Shown: positions 17,601 to 26,652, numbered from the stretch's first letter. The stretch is DNA of 64,000 bases from an uncultured Oscillospiraceae bacterium (GCA_947627325.1 CANQVO010000005.1:1-64000), one strand, 5' to 3'. Made by a program: numbers and translations. The notes: generated from the letters alone by a model not told the origin.

Positions 17601-20600
17601 GGGCTTTGTGGATGGTGTACTCCCGCGTCACGTCGCCGGGCAGGGCGTAGTTGGGGTTGCTGGTCGCGGTGACCTTCGCCGTGTACGTCCCGGCGTTGGT
17701 CTGAACGCCGTTCTCGCCCACGGTGAGGGCGCACGCGTCGCCCGCCACCAGATTTGTGGCCGTGGCGGTGACGGTGTACGCGCCCTTCGTGTAGTAGAGC
17801 GCGTCCCAGTCCCCGGCCTCCTGGCCGCCCTCGGAGATGTGCCAGGTGAAGGTCAGCACCTTGGGCGTCACGTCGGCGGCGGTGGGGGCCGCTGTCAGCT
17901 GGGTAGCGGTGAGGGCGTAGTTGTCGCCCCAATCGCCGTCCAGGTTGATGCCGGTGACGTTGACCGGCTTGTTCTCCCCCGCGTCCTTGGTCACGAACTC
18001 CACCTGTCCATGGGCGGTGGGCGTCTCGCCGGACACCGCGCCGGTGAGGACGATCTCCCCGTCGGCGCTGGCGTGGCGGAACAGCGTTCCGTCATACACG
18101 CCGCCAGGCACCCGGTCCGCCGCCACGGAGGGCGTCAGCGGGGCCTTGCGGATGGTGTATTCCCGGGTCACGTCGCCGGGCAGGGCGTAGTTGGGGTTGC
18201 TGATTTCTGTGACTTTCGCCACATATGTCCCGGCGTTGGTCTGAACGCCGTTCTCGCCCACGGGGAGGGCACATTCATCGCCCTCTACCAGATTCGTGGC
18301 CGTGGCGGTGATGGTGTATTCGCCCTTCGTGTAGTAGAGCGCGTCCCAGTCCCCGGCCTCCTGGCCGCCCTCGGTGATGTGCCAGGTGAAGGTGAGCACC
18401 TTGGGCGTCACGTCGGCGGCGGTGGGGGCCGCTGTCAGCTGGGTAGCGGTGAGGGCGTAGTTGTCGCCCCAGTCGCCGTCCAGGGTGATGCCGGTGACGT
18501 TGACCGGCTTATCCTCCCCCGCGTCCCTGGTCACGAACTCCACCAACCCATGGGCGGTGGGCGTCTCGCCGGACACCGCGCCGGTGAGGACGATTTCCCC
18601 GTCGGCGCTGGTGTGGCGGAACAGCGTTCCGTCATACACGCCGCCAGGCACCCGGTCCGCCGCCACGGAGGGGGTCAGCGACACCTTGCGGATGGTGTAT
18701 GCCCGGGTGACGGTCTCGGGCAGCGTGTAGTTTTTGTTGCTGTGGTCCGTGACCTTCGCCGTGTACGTCCCGGCGTTTAGCTGGACGCCGTTCTCGCCCA
18801 CGGTGAGATCGCACACGTCGCCGGGGACAAGGCCGGTGGCCTGGGCGGTGACGGTGACGTTTCCGCCGGTGTAGTAGATCCCGTCCCACCCGGTATCCGC
18901 GTCCGTCGCCCCGTCTCCGGCGTTCGCGAAGTGCCAGACGATGGACAGCCCGATGGGCGTCACGTCGGCGTCGGTGAGGGCCTCCGTAAGTTCAGTGGCG
19001 GTGAGGGCGTAGTTGTCGCCCCAATCGCCGTCCAGGGTGATCTCCGTGACGTTGACCGGCTTATCCTCCCCCGCGTCCTTGGTCACAAACTCCACCTGGG
19101 CGTGGGCGGTGGGCGCCTGGCCGAACACCGCCCCGGTGAGGACGATCTCCCCCTCCGCGCTGGCGTGGGGGAAAAGGGTCCCGTCGTATGCGCCGCCGGG
19201 CACCCGGTCCGCCGCCACGTTGGGCGTCAGCGGGGCCTTTTTGACGACGACCGTGACCGCAAAGGACACCGACTGGTAGTCGGCCCCGTCCTCCGGAGTG
19301 AAGACCACACCGTACTTCGTCCCCTCGGTGGCGGCGGGGTACTGTCCCTGTATCGCCCAGGCGAAGGTCCCCGAGACCGGCTCCCCGTTGAGGGTGGCCG
19401 AGCCGCCCACAAGGCGGCCGTCGGTTAGCTCATCGCCGTAGGTGAGGGGGGCCACCGTGGGCGGGACGATCTCAGGCCGCGCGATGGTGACAGTGGCGGT
19501 GACGGGGTTGGAGGTCACCGTCTCCGAGGCCAGGGCGTGGCCGCAGTGGGCCGTGACCGCCACCGTGTAGGTCCCGCTGTCGGCCACCGCGTCCAGGGCG
19601 TAGGCGCTGTCGTCGGCACCCGCCAGCGGCGCGCCGTCCTTGGACCACTGGTAGGTGTAGGTGACGCCGTCCCCGGCTGCGTGGTCCGTCCCGGCGGTCA
19701 GGGTGATGACCGTCTCGCCGTTGTTGTACGCCGCGCTCGCCCGGTCGGCGGTCAGGGTCACCGTGGGCGCGTCCAGGGTCCACTTGGCGGTCAATTTTAC
19801 ATCGGCGGTGACAGCAGAGCCGAAGCTGTATGCCGCGCTGCCGTTTTCCCACGCCACAAAGGTGTGACCGGCGAGGGTGGGCGCTGTGGGCTCGGTGGCT
19901 CTGCCGCCGGCGGCCACCAACTGGGTGGCGGGGCTGGCGGCGCCGTTGCCGTCCAGGCGCACGGCGCAGATCTCCACCGTCCGCGCCGCGGTGAGACCGG
20001 CATTTGACTTGGCGGTGAAGGTGTACGTCCCCGGCTCCGTCACGGTGTAGGCGCCGCCGGAAATCGTCTCGGTGGAGCCGTCCGGCTTTTCCACCGTCAC
20101 CGCGCCGCCGGAGACGCCGAAGGCGCTTGTAACGTTCAGTGTCTGTTCGGTTTTGTCCTTATTGCCGATTCCCCCGCCGCTGACGGTCAGCGTGGGCGTC
20201 CGCTTGTCCACCTGGATGGGGCCCGCCCAGCCGGTGGTCACGTTCCCGGCGTTGTCCACGGCCTTATAATAGAGGTAGAAAACGCCGTCCTCCATGCCGC
20301 CCACGGTCACGCCCCCGCCGGTGGAGGGCAGCGGGGCGAGCTCGGTGGGCGCGGGGCCGGAGTTGGTGGTGGTGACGGCGAACTGGAGGCTGGCCATCCT
20401 CGCGGGGTCGTCGGAGGCGGCGAGGCTGATGGACTGCGCCGCGGCGGTCCAGCCGGCCCCGACGCCCGCCACCGTCACCGTAGGCGCGGCGCGGTCGATC
20501 CTAAAGGGACCGACGAAGCCCTCCGTAACATTCGTCTCCTGCCCGGTGGCCTCCCAGTCGCTGGGGGAGTTGTCGCAGAACTTGTAATAGACGTAGTACA

Positions 20601-23600
20601 CCCCCGGCGCGGGCGTGGCCGCCGCGTCCAGGGTCACCGTGTAATCGGTATCGGCAAACTCCGTAAGGCCGTCTGTGGGAACGGTGTGGTCGTCCTGGAC
20701 GACCTTATAATACGCCTTGCCCACGCCGCTCTGGCTGTCGTTCACGGTGAAGGTGACGGCGGGCGCGGCATTGGTCCAGGCGTCGGAGATCGCCGGCACG
20801 TCCACCGTGGGCGGCGTGACGTCGATGCAGGTCACGTCGACGGTGGCGGCGCTGTTCCCGCCGTAGTCCAGGTCCACCACCCGCACGGTGACGGGGCCGT
20901 TCTCCGTGACCCGGACCGTGCCGCTCTCCGTGTCCTCCAGCTCCACGCCGCCGGGCAGGGTGACCTTGAAGTGCCGGCCGGCCACATTGGTGACCGTCCA
21001 GGTCAGGGTCACGCTGTCCTTGATCCACGGCGCGGGGGCGGCGCTCAGGGCGATCTTCGGCGCGTTGCCGTCCAGGGCGCTCTGGGCGATCACCGTATAG
21101 CCCGCGGGCGAGACGGCGGAGGCGGTGTGGCCCACGTGATCCGTCACCCGGATGTGCAGATACTTCGTAGTCTCGGCGCTCTCGGTGGCGGTGTAGGTGA
21201 GGGTGGCCGCGCCGGAGGCAATGTCCGAGAGGGTCTGCCAGCTGCCCGGCGTGTCGGCGGCGGAATTTGTCCAGGCGTATTCCACCCGGGCCACGCCGGA
21301 CTCACCGTCGGCAAAGGTCACGGGCTGGGCAATTTTCGTATAGACCCCCGCCTTGGGGGTGAGGTCGGAATCCGCCTCCGAGAGCGCCCCCACAGAGGCG
21401 GCGGGGGCCTTGCCGTCGATGCGCTCCACCAGCGCCACCGCCGTGACCATGTCGTCCCCCCGCCGGAGGCGGAAGGTGTAGGAGCCGTTTTCGGTGACGG
21501 TGGCCGTGCCGCCGGCGGCGGCCATCGTCGTCCAGCCGGCGTCGCCCTCCCGGTGGTAGTCCAGGGTGGTGCCGTTGGCCGCCGTCACGGTGATGGCCCG
21601 GCTGGTGGCCCAGTTGGTATTGTCGGCGGTGGCCTTGAGGGAGAGGGCGGGCGGGGTGGGGCTCTTGGGGCTCTCCTTGGTGCCGAAATCCACCGTGGCC
21701 GACTGGTAGGCGGAGGCGCCGGTGGTCTCATAGGATGCCAGCACGTGGAGATACCACTTGCCGTTGTTGCCGCTGCCCGGCTCCTGCCGGGTGGACAGGG
21801 TCAGCCCGCCGCCCTTCGCGGCGGCCAGCTCCGTCGCGGTGGCGTCCACCCAGCCGGTGGCGGGCATCGCGGCGGAATTGGACCACACATAGCGTAGGGA
21901 GGTGGTGTACGCCTTGGGGTCGTTCACCGTCACCGTGGCCGTGCCCACGCCGTCGGTGACACCCTTGGAGGCGACGGTGATATTGGGCTGGTTGCCGTCC
22001 ACACTGGAGCCGGTGTTCATGCCGGAGGTGGCGCTGCTGGCGGTGCCGTTGGCGTCGCACATATCCTTCACCAGGCCGATGTTGTCCACGCTGGTGATGG
22101 ACAGGTTCCCGCTGGCCCCGGCCTTCACCGTGCCGGTGAAGTAGAGCACGTTGGTGTCCGCGCCGCCGGAGAAGGTGGCGTCGCCCCAGCTGGTGTGGAC
22201 CTTGATGCTGTTGAGGTTTCCGCTTCCGGTGTTCTGGCTGTCCACGATCTCGTCAAAGATCAGGGAGATCACGAACTGGTCCCCCACCTTATAGGTGGAG
22301 TTCGGCATAGGGGCGATGGCCAGGAGTTTGGGCTCCTTGCTGTCGTAGTAGACGCTCTCCTGCTCGCAGGTGCCCAATTCCCATTTATCGACACCACTGC
22401 CGCTGGCCATGATCCCCACTGCGATGGGGTCGGCGGAGATGGTAAGTTGATAGACAGGGCCAAGGCCCATCTTGCTCTCTACGGGGTTCATGCCCTCAAA
22501 TGCCCTAGTATATATGACATTCTCCGTGGTGCCCTGCATCCTGGGGAACCAGCCGTTCGTCCAAGACGTATATTTCCCGCTGGGGTCTATCTCAAACTCA
22601 ATGATCGCCTCCTGGCCGCCCGAAGTGAAGCGCATCCACTCATAGCCGTCCTGATCCTCGCGCACATCCGCGTGCAGATGCATTTCATAGTAGTCGGCGG
22701 TCGCCTTCAGGTAGGTCAAATATTGTGTTTGTATGTAATTGCGCTGCATGGTGAAAATATCCTTATACCCACTATGACTATCGTCGATTTTACTGCTCGA
22801 ACTGTAAACGGTGGCCTTCTTCTTCACATAGCAATTCCTGTCCATCGTGTGGCTCCCGTCCTTGGTCATGGTCCGGGAGGCGCGGGTGGTGGTCCCCAAT
22901 GTGCCGCCGCCGGTGACCCGGTAGAGCTCCACCGAGTAGGTGCGGTCGGCGTTGGAGTAGGCCGTGGCGGTCTGGCCGTTGTACGCCGTGGCCACGCTGT
23001 TCTCCACGACGGTGATGGTCTTGCTCGTCTCGCCCTGCCCGAAGGTCAGCGCCCCAGCCTGGTGGGTGAAGTGGGTGCCGCCCACGGCGGAGCCGTTCAC
23101 CGTGCGGAAGTACACCGTCTGCGCCCCGTCGGTGCCGCCGGTCCTGGTGACGGTGAAGGTACTGCCGCCGGTGTTGGCGATGTTGAACGTCCCGTAGCTG
23201 GCCGCGCCGACGCCGAAGGTCATCTGCCCGCTGTAATAGGTCACGCCCCCCGCCACGGCGTAGGCGCGGGCGTAGTAAGTCACGCCCTCGGTGATGTCCG
23301 GGGTGGTCTTGATCGCGCCGCCCGCCGCCGTCACCGGCGTGGGGGTCTTATACTTGCCGTTATTGAGGGCGGTGGTGGGGGCGGTCATGATGCCCCACAC
23401 AAGGCCCGTCTCGGTGATCGTGTCCTCCCCGGGGCTGGCCAGCTGGGCGGTCAGGGTCTTGGCCGCGCTGTCAAACACGGGCGTGGTCAGCGCCAGGGCG
23501 GAGGCGGTGACGATCACGGTGACTTTGCGCTCCGTCTTGTTCCCCGCCAGGTCCGTCACCGTGACAGTGACCTGCCGCTCCCCGGCGATGTTGGTGGCGC

Positions 23601-25473
23601 CGGGCTCCATGGTCACGGTCACGGTACACTCCTCCACCGGCTCGTTGTCGGTGACGGTCAGCGCCGACTTCACCTTGTCCGCCACCTCCGCCTGGGTGGC
23701 GCCCAGCTTCACCTCCACCGGCTCATAGGTGAAGTCCGGCGGCTGGGTGTCCCGCCACTGGGCGGTCAGGGTCAGGGAGGTTTTGAGGGAGGCGATCGCC
23801 GCCCCGCTCTTGTAGGTGCCGCCGTTCTGGTCTTTCCACTCCGTAAAGGCGTACCCGGCGCGGGTGGGCACGTCGGTGGTGAGGGTGACGCTGTCCGCCA
23901 GCCGCTCATACTGCGCCTGGGGCAGGCTCGCCACGCCGGGGGTCCCGCCGTCCGCGTAGTGGATGGCCAGGGGGCCCTGGAAGCGGGCGTTGATGACGTT
24001 CCCGTCGTTGTCCGTGATCTTGAACTTGACCACGCCGGTGGAGGCGTCGGCGGAGACGGTGTAGCCGCTGGGGTCCAGGGTGACGGTCTTGCCGATTTCG
24101 TTGTCGTAGGTCAGGGTGACGGTGTAATCGGCGGAGAGGTTGGAGCCCTGCTTCGTCACGTCCTTCAGCTGAGCGCTCACGTTCTCGGCCTGGATCGTCG
24201 CGGTCTGGTAGGTGTAGGCGTAGTAGGGCCCGCAGTCCTGGGCGCCGCCGGCCCAGCAGAAGTAGTGGTACTCCACCGGGGAGGTGTCCGGCACCTTGTA
24301 AAGGCCGCCGTGTACACAGTTATCAAAGTCCCGGCCCTTCTGGACTACGTCCACATAGACCGCGACCTCCGCGCCGGGGAATTTCTTTTGCATATATTTT
24401 AAGGAGTTGTTTGCCTTGGTGGTCGCCGTGAGGATCGCGCCGGAGCCCAGGGCGCTGACGGCGTCGCCCCCGTCGAATTTGCTGTTCAAAAAGGCGTAGC
24501 TCTGGTCCGGGGAAAAGCTGGTGGTCTCCTCGAAGCCGTGGTAGATGAAGGCCGTGCCGTCGCCGTCCAGATAGTCCAGATCCACCGCCCCCGGCGCCAA
24601 CGACATCAGCATGATCGGCTCCCGCAACCAGATGGGCGCCTTTGTGGGGAGGGCCGCCAGCGCCTGGTCGATGCCCGCGCGGAGGGCGGCCAGGAAGGCG
24701 GCGTCCGCGCCGTCCGTCCCCTCCGCCTCCGCGGCGGCCAGGACCTGCTCATAGTCCGCGATCATGTCCAGAAGCGCGCCCTCGTCCAGGGCGAGAGCGG
24801 CGGCGGGGATATCGTCCGGCACAGCGCCGGGGAACCAGACGTTCAGGAACTCCCGCAGGAGTTCCCCTGCCGGGAGATCCCCGTCAAGGTCCATGTCCGC
24901 CACAGTGACGGCGATAGCGGGCGCGCCTACGCCCTCCCCAAGGACATATTCCTCGGGGAGGATGGGCTCCAGGACGAACACGCCGGCGGTCTGGCCGTCG
25001 ATGACCTCCGGCCAGGTGACCGGCGCCTCCACGGCCTGGCACACCGCCTCGGCCTCCCCCTCCCCGGGGATGAGGGCCCATACCGTCAGCGCGGCGGGCA
25101 GGAGGAGCAGGCCCTCCCGGACCAGCGCGGCCTGGTCCCGGCCCAGGGGGACGGTCTGCCCGGCGCGGGCGCTGTCCAGCGGCTCAAAGCCGACCACCGT
25201 CTTTTCCCCGGAGGCGTCCGCCGCTTCGGTAGAGGTGGAGGAGGCGCGGCCTCCGGCCGCCGGGGCCTCGTCCAGCTCCGGCACGTCCTCCGCCTCGGCG
25301 GCGGACGCCTCCGGCCTGTCCGCCGCCAGGGCCTCGCCCCCCGCGGGGATCTCCGCCCGCTCGTAGGGCGCGGCGGTCCCGTCGGTCGTGGGCGCGGCGG
25401 CCCAGGCCGCCGTGGGCAGCAGGCCCAGCAGCAGACACAGCGCCAGCCACGCGCTTATGATCCGTTTCCTCAT
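14683..25473 (-). CDS. Giant SLH-anchored repeat surface protein (3596 residues)
   Basis: ATG at 25473 is chosen because GGGGGAGGTGAGGACGGG precedes it and it opens a signal peptide (MRKRIISAWLALCLLLGLLP, then TAAWA). Reading from the N-terminus (high to low coordinate): an Ala/Glu-rich segment; a unique N-terminal domain; an InlB-like unit with GYAFTEWKDQ (about 23860); HYR/Ig-like units; a Calx-beta unit (about 23190-22960); a long series of bacterial Ig-like domains; a second InlB-like unit; three tandem YDG/MBG-type domains (19230-17600); a carboxypeptidase-regulatory-like domain (about 16335-16030); three C-terminal SLH repeats (about 15245-14690, with TSRAMIATILWR, TREQLAAMLWR and TRAQAATMLQR). 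It would be a wall-polymer-bound, extended stalk-like adhesin. It is transcribed from a 19-bp-spacer MerR-type promoter at 25619-25589, divergent from the MerR gene, with a roughly 110-nt leader carrying a GC hairpin. Confidence 0.93.
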   Translation of the reverse strand: MRKRIISAWLALCLLLGLLPTAAWAAAPTTDGTAAPYERAEIPAGGEALAADRPEASAAEAEDVPELDEAPAAGGRASSTSTEAADASGEKTVVGFEPLDSARAGQTVPLGRDQAALVREGLLLLPAALTVWALIPGEGEAEAVCQAVEAPVTWPEVIDGQTAGVFVLEPILPEEYVLGEGVGAPAIAVTVADMDLDGDLPAGELLREFLNVWFPGAVPDDIPAAALALDEGALLDMIADYEQVLAAAEAEGTDGADAAFLAALRAGIDQALAALPTKAPIWLREPIMLMSLAPGAVDLDYLDGDGTAFIYHGFEETTSFSPDQSYAFLNSKFDGGDAVSALGSGAILTATTKANNSLKYMQKKFPGAEVAVYVDVVQKGRDFDNCVHGGLYKVPDTSPVEYHYFCWAGGAQDCGPYYAYTYQTATIQAENVSAQLKDVTKQGSNLSADYTVTLTYDNEIGKTVTLDPSGYTVSADASTGVVKFKITDNDGNVINARFQGPLAIHYADGGTPGVASLPQAQYERLADSVTLTTDVPTRAGYAFTEWKDQNGGTYKSGAAIASLKTSLTLTAQWRDTQPPDFTYEPVEVKLGATQAEVADKVKSALTVTDNEPVEECTVTVTMEPGATNIAGERQVTVTVTDLAGNKTERKVTVIVTASALALTTPVFDSAAKTLTAQLASPGEDTITETGLVWGIMTAPTTALNNGKYKTPTPVTAAGGAIKTTPDITEGVTYYARAYAVAGGVTYYSGQMTFGVGAASYGTFNIANTGGSTFTVTRTGGTDGAQTVYFRTVNGSAVGGTHFTHQAGALTFGQGETSKTITVVENSVATAYNGQTATAYSNADRTYSVELYRVTGGGTLGTTTRASRTMTKDGSHTMDRNCYVKKKATVYSSSSKIDDSHSGYKDIFTMQRNYIQTQYLTYLKATADYYEMHLHADVREDQDGYEWMRFTSGGQEAIIEFEIDPSGKYTSWTNGWFPRMQGTTENVIYTRAFEGMNPVESKMGLGPVYQLTISADPIAVGIMASGSGVDKWELGTCEQESVYYDSKEPKLLAIAPMPNSTYKVGDQFVISLIFDEIVDSQNTGSGNLNSIKVHTSWGDATFSGGADTNVLYFTGTVKAGASGNLSITSVDNIGLVKDMCDANGTASSATSGMNTGSSVDGNQPNITVASKGVTDGVGTATVTVNDPKAYTTSLRYVWSNSAAMPATGWVDATATELAAAKGGGLTLSTRQEPGSGNNGKWYLHVLASYETTGASAYQSATVDFGTKESPKSPTPPALSLKATADNTNWATSRAITVTAANGTTLDYHREGDAGWTTMAAAGGTATVTENGSYTFRLRRGDDMVTAVALVERIDGKAPAASVGALSEADSDLTPKAGVYTKIAQPVTFADGESGVARVEYAWTNSAADTPGSWQTLSDIASGAATLTYTATESAETTKYLHIRVTDHVGHTASAVSPAGYTVIAQSALDGNAPKIALSAAPAPWIKDSVTLTWTVTNVAGRHFKVTLPGGVELEDTESGTVRVTENGPVTVRVVDLDYGGNSAATVDVTCIDVTPPTVDVPAISDAWTNAAPAVTFTVNDSQSGVGKAYYKVVQDDHTVPTDGLTEFADTDYTVTLDAAATPAPGVYYVYYKFCDNSPSDWEATGQETNVTEGFVGPFRIDRAAPTVTVAGVGAGWTAAAQSISLAASDDPARMASLQFAVTTTNSGPAPTELAPLPSTGGGVTVGGMEDGVFYLYYKAVDNAGNVTTGWAGPIQVDKRTPTLTVSGGGIGNKDKTEQTLNVTSAFGVSGGAVTVEKPDGSTETISGGAYTVTEPGTYTFTAKSNAGLTAARTVEICAVRLDGNGAASPATQLVAAGGRATEPTAPTLAGHTFVAWENGSAAYSFGSAVTADVKLTAKWTLDAPTVTLTADRASAAYNNGETVITLTAGTDHAAGDGVTYTYQWSKDGAPLAGADDSAYALDAVADSGTYTVAVTAHCGHALASETVTSNPVTATVTIARPEIVPPTVAPLTYGDELTDGRLVGGSATLNGEPVSGTFAWAIQGQYPAATEGTKYGVVFTPEDGADYQSVSFAVTVVVKKAPLTPNVAADRVPGGAYDGTLFPHASAEGEIVLTGAVFGQAPTAHAQVEFVTKDAGEDKPVNVTEITLDGDWGDNYALTATELTEALTDADVTPIGLSIVWHFANAGDGATDADTGWDGIYYTGGNVTVTAQATGLVPGDVCDLTVGENGVQLNAGTYTAKVTDHSNKNYTLPETVTRAYTIRKVSLTPSVAADRVPGGVYDGTLFRHTSADGEIVLTGAVSGETPTAHGLVEFVTRDAGEDKPVNVTGITLDGDWGDNYALTATQLTAAPTAADVTPKVLTFTWHITEGGQEAGDWDALYYTKGEYTITATATNLVEGDECALPVGENGVQTNAGTYVAKVTEISNPNYALPGDVTREYTIRKAPLTPSVAADRVPGGVYDGTLFRHASADGEIVLTGAVSGETPTAHGQVEFVTKDAGENKPVNVTGINLDGDWGDNYALTATQLTAAPTAADVTPKVLTFTWHISEGGQEAGDWDALYYTKGAYTVTATATNLVAGDACALTVGENGVQTNAGTYTAKVTATSNPNYALPGDVTREYTIHKAPVAFTIDPEAKPAHDWTAEVNGDPNPEGYALAGGADGARFALTMTYDSLAHRASVRQDGGLALDGLFAVSYKRVADAAGNAVAGDDTETFRDAGTYEIWVTLTDDPQNFLFAGEEPDARALCLGTVTVAPYGVRVTWQNLTFVYHGHRMHPTVRVENPFLADEQPDEAEKQGFLADPSTFHADLMAYAVTDSADVGDYLVTVTLYGREAGNYTVSDPTAAVVIQPAPVVFTVGNNEWLYLEGGQARDVTLAAAWGEVINAPDTALGDRYPAPGTGIPLADLGVTAGDIQYRLADGTAVAAPAEIGTYQVWVRIPNPNYRHAGGADGGFQNVGVLRIAENDHPKTYTAAFGPGQDEEGKPFAGVTVPAPLEGLIPTQEITLPPAPENPPAGYVFAGWGRNGTLYQPNEAFYMPYADVTFEAQWTREVFNIAGVVLDDAETPIPYVSVALMMGEYQMGLTTTDESGTFRFDGLIPNTYNLVFTWNGVVKTYMVEITDQNVEGGTYTLPGYRLNTVVEVAPGSGSVVVDLDPIITDEDAAELYDEDERTLVEENGGTVEFLMKVENAGAAEGMAEKLKEVPVAADNIGLVLDMSLTKTVTKVHADGTAAESTVTPIGDSKVLIANLIYLPAELQGKGGYTVYRFHDEDGDGVEEVQTITTAANDDGERVELVKDGAAILVYARYYSTYVLTWYQPADTARYSITATAGPGGQIDPSGRVSVRRRQDQTFAITPDEGYEVAEVLVDGQSVGAVTAYTFEKVTSAHTIAVTFRALDDAAPCPRDDTCPIAPFTDATPTAWYHDGVHYCVERGLMVGTAPATFAPDLPTSRAMIATILWRAAGSPGTDGPLPYGDVEPDAWYTEAVRWATAAGVAQGYDTGDFGPGDPITREQLAAMLWRYAQARGWSVSPGEDADLSRYQDFDQAGAWAIPALQWAAGGGVIQGTGDALDPRGQATRAQAATMLQRFFTAAKATEKP
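17600..19230 (-). repeat. Three tandem YDG-type domain repeats, about 540 bp each
   Basis: The two C-terminal units (about 18150-18690 and 17610-18150) are nearly identical at DNA level: blocks around 17821-17930 recur at 18361-18470, giving a 540-bp period. The third (18700-19230) is more diverged. Each unit carries VAADRVPGG, YDGTLF and GDWGDNYALTAT. High nucleotide identity points to recent duplication. Confidence 0.88.
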
Positions 25474-25519
25474 CCCGTCCTCACCTCCCCCGGGGCGTGC
25501 GCGTTTCTTTCTGTTCACG

Positions 25520-25539
25520 GGGCTGGGCGGGCCCAGCCC
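25520..25539 (-). promoter_or_regulatory. GC hairpin in the leader of the giant SLH mRNA
   Basis: GGGCTGGGC-GG-GCCCAGCCC, 47 bp before the start codon. The same stem occurs at the corresponding place in the adhesin leader (28151-28172). It has no T-run, so it is not a simple terminator. Confidence 0.6.
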
Positions 25540-25561
25540 GGGCAAATTTTTGGGGACACGC

Positions 25562-25590
25562 TTGACAAATCCTATCTTTACAGGTATCAT
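25562..25590 (+). promoter_or_regulatory. Promoter of the merR-type gene
   Basis: TTGACA, 17-bp spacer, TATCAT. The start point (about 25597) abuts the TGTTCACCCATGAACA operator, so the regulator can control its own transcription while acting on the overlapping divergent promoter. Confidence 0.72.
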
Positions 25591-25619
25591 TATATCATGT
25601 TCACCCATGAACAGGTCAA
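25589..25619 (-). promoter_or_regulatory. MerR-type 19-bp-spacer promoter of the giant SLH gene
   Basis: On the minus strand: TTGACC (25619-25614), 19-bp spacer, TATAAT (25594-25589). The spacer contains the perfect dyad TGTTCA-TGGG-TGAACA (25613-25598). An over-long 19-20 bp spacer filled by an inverted repeat is the hallmark of promoters activated by DNA distortion by MerR proteins. The same arrangement drives the adhesin at 28072-28102. Confidence 0.82.
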
Positions 25620-25628
25620 GAGGAAAGG

Positions 25629-26435
25629 ATGAAAAAAGTGGAAAAATTTTTTTCGATCCATCAGGTGAGTAAAAGCTGCGGGGTGTCCCGGTCCACCCTC
25701 ATGCGGCTGGAGGAGCGGGGCCTGCTCACCCCGGCCCTGGTGGATGAGGGGACGGGCTACCGCTGGTACGACAACCACAACGTCAGCCAGATCATGCAGA
25801 TCCTGTCCTTCTTGCAGATGGGCCTGACCTATGACGACGCCGCCCTCTACTACCGCGCCAACGGGGCGTCCCGGGAGCTTCTGGAGCGGATCGAGGAGCG
25901 GTTTATGCTCTTCAAGCGGGCCTACGAGGAAATAAAGCTCCGGGTGGACAAGCGGGACCATCTGAGCTTTGAGTTTGTAAATCTGCCCGAGTACGTCTGC
26001 TACTGCCGGGAGTTCCAGGGGACCACGGTGGAGGACCGCTATTGGGCCATGTACGACCTCTACCACGAGGCGGTGGAGAAGGGCTGCCGCCTGTTGGCCT
26101 CCGAGCCGCTTTTTATCATCAACAAGCGCACCGATTACCTGGACAGCGCCTTTGAGGACAAGGAGATGGACTTCATCTGCTGCGTCCCCCTGGAGCCGGA
26201 GGAGGCTCCGGCGGAGGCGGTGACCTTCCCCGCCTGCCGGGGCTTCTCCTGCCTGGGCTACGGGAGCTACTCCCGCAGGGCCTACGCCTTCAACGAGTTT
26301 GGCCGGGAGATCCGGGAGCGGGGATTAAAGCCCACGGGCTACGTCCGCGTCCTGGGCCTGGTCGCCTCCTACACCGGGCGGGACATCGACCAGGAGAACT
26401 ACGTCTCCCGCCTGGTGGTGCCCGTGGAGGGGTGA
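25629..26435 (+). CDS. MerR-family regulator with GyrI-like effector domain (BmrR type)
   Basis: 268 residues; ATG preceded by AAGAGGAAAGG. Residues 5-72 are a MerR winged helix (FSIHQVSKSCGVSRSTLMRL, then RGLLTP and GYRWYDNHN). A coiled-coil follows (about residues 75-115), then a GyrI/AraC-effector-type ligand domain (about 120-268). This is the BmrR plan, in which a hydrophobic ligand switches the bound protein so that it unwinds a long-spacer promoter. The two matching 19-bp-spacer promoters on either side (25.6 and 28.1 kb) are its obvious targets, making it the probable activator of both giant surface proteins. The ligand cannot be predicted. The gene ends at a terminator about 140 bp downstream. 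Confidence 0.88.
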   Translation: MKKVEKFFSIHQVSKSCGVSRSTLMRLEERGLLTPALVDEGTGYRWYDNHNVSQIMQILSFLQMGLTYDDAALYYRANGASRELLERIEERFMLFKRAYEEIKLRVDKRDHLSFEFVNLPEYVCYCREFQGTTVEDRYWAMYDLYHEAVEKGCRLLASEPLFIINKRTDYLDSAFEDKEMDFICCVPLEPEEAPAEAVTFPACRGFSCLGYGSYSRRAYAFNEFGREIRERGLKPTGYVRVLGLVASYTGRDIDQENYVSRLVVPVEG

Positions 26436-26572
26436 GACGGCCCCTTCCCGTCTCGGCAAACGGAGGCGCGGCGAGCCTGTTTTCCAGCCCGGACCCGCCA
26501 TATCCCCTCCGTGCGGCGCGCGCCAAGGGATCGGTTTCCATGGGCAAACACCGCGGGGCGAAACAGCAACGA

Positions 26573-26612
26573 AAGCTCCCTGAAGCCATATGGCTTCAGG
26601 GAGCTTTTTTGA
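26573..26612. terminator. Intrinsic terminator after the MerR-type gene
   Basis: Stem AAGCTCCCTGAAGCC / GGCTTCAGGGAGCTT with an ATAT loop followed by a T-run. The 353-bp gap to the recombinase contains this, the adjacent tRNA-like fragment and the recombinase ribosome site; no gene. Confidence 0.9.
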
Positions 26613-26652
26613 ATGGCGGGACTTGGCCCCACGGCCGCTTGACCCCCGGCTG
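26613..26652. repeat. tRNA-Pro 3'-half fragment
   Basis: AATGGCGGGACTTGGCCCCA then CGGCCGCTTGACCCCC matches the complement of the genuine tRNA-Pro (43918-43952) with about four mismatches over 35 bases. It is in the same orientation and, as there, directly follows a terminator. The remainder of the tRNA is absent, so it is not a gene. Confidence 0.75.

Noticed and set aside
14629..18780. Plus-strand open frame of about 1380 codons opposite the giant SLH gene
   Set aside because: Shadow of the repeat domains; composition is nonsensical and there is no ribosome site.
17600..19230. Regular direct repeats suggestive of a CRISPR array
   Set aside because: The period is about 540 bp, the repeats are coding and in frame (YDG domains), and there are no spacers or cas genes.
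26613..26652. Second tRNA-Pro gene
   Set aside because: Only the T-arm to anticodon-arm part matches; the D arm and 5' acceptor strand are missing.
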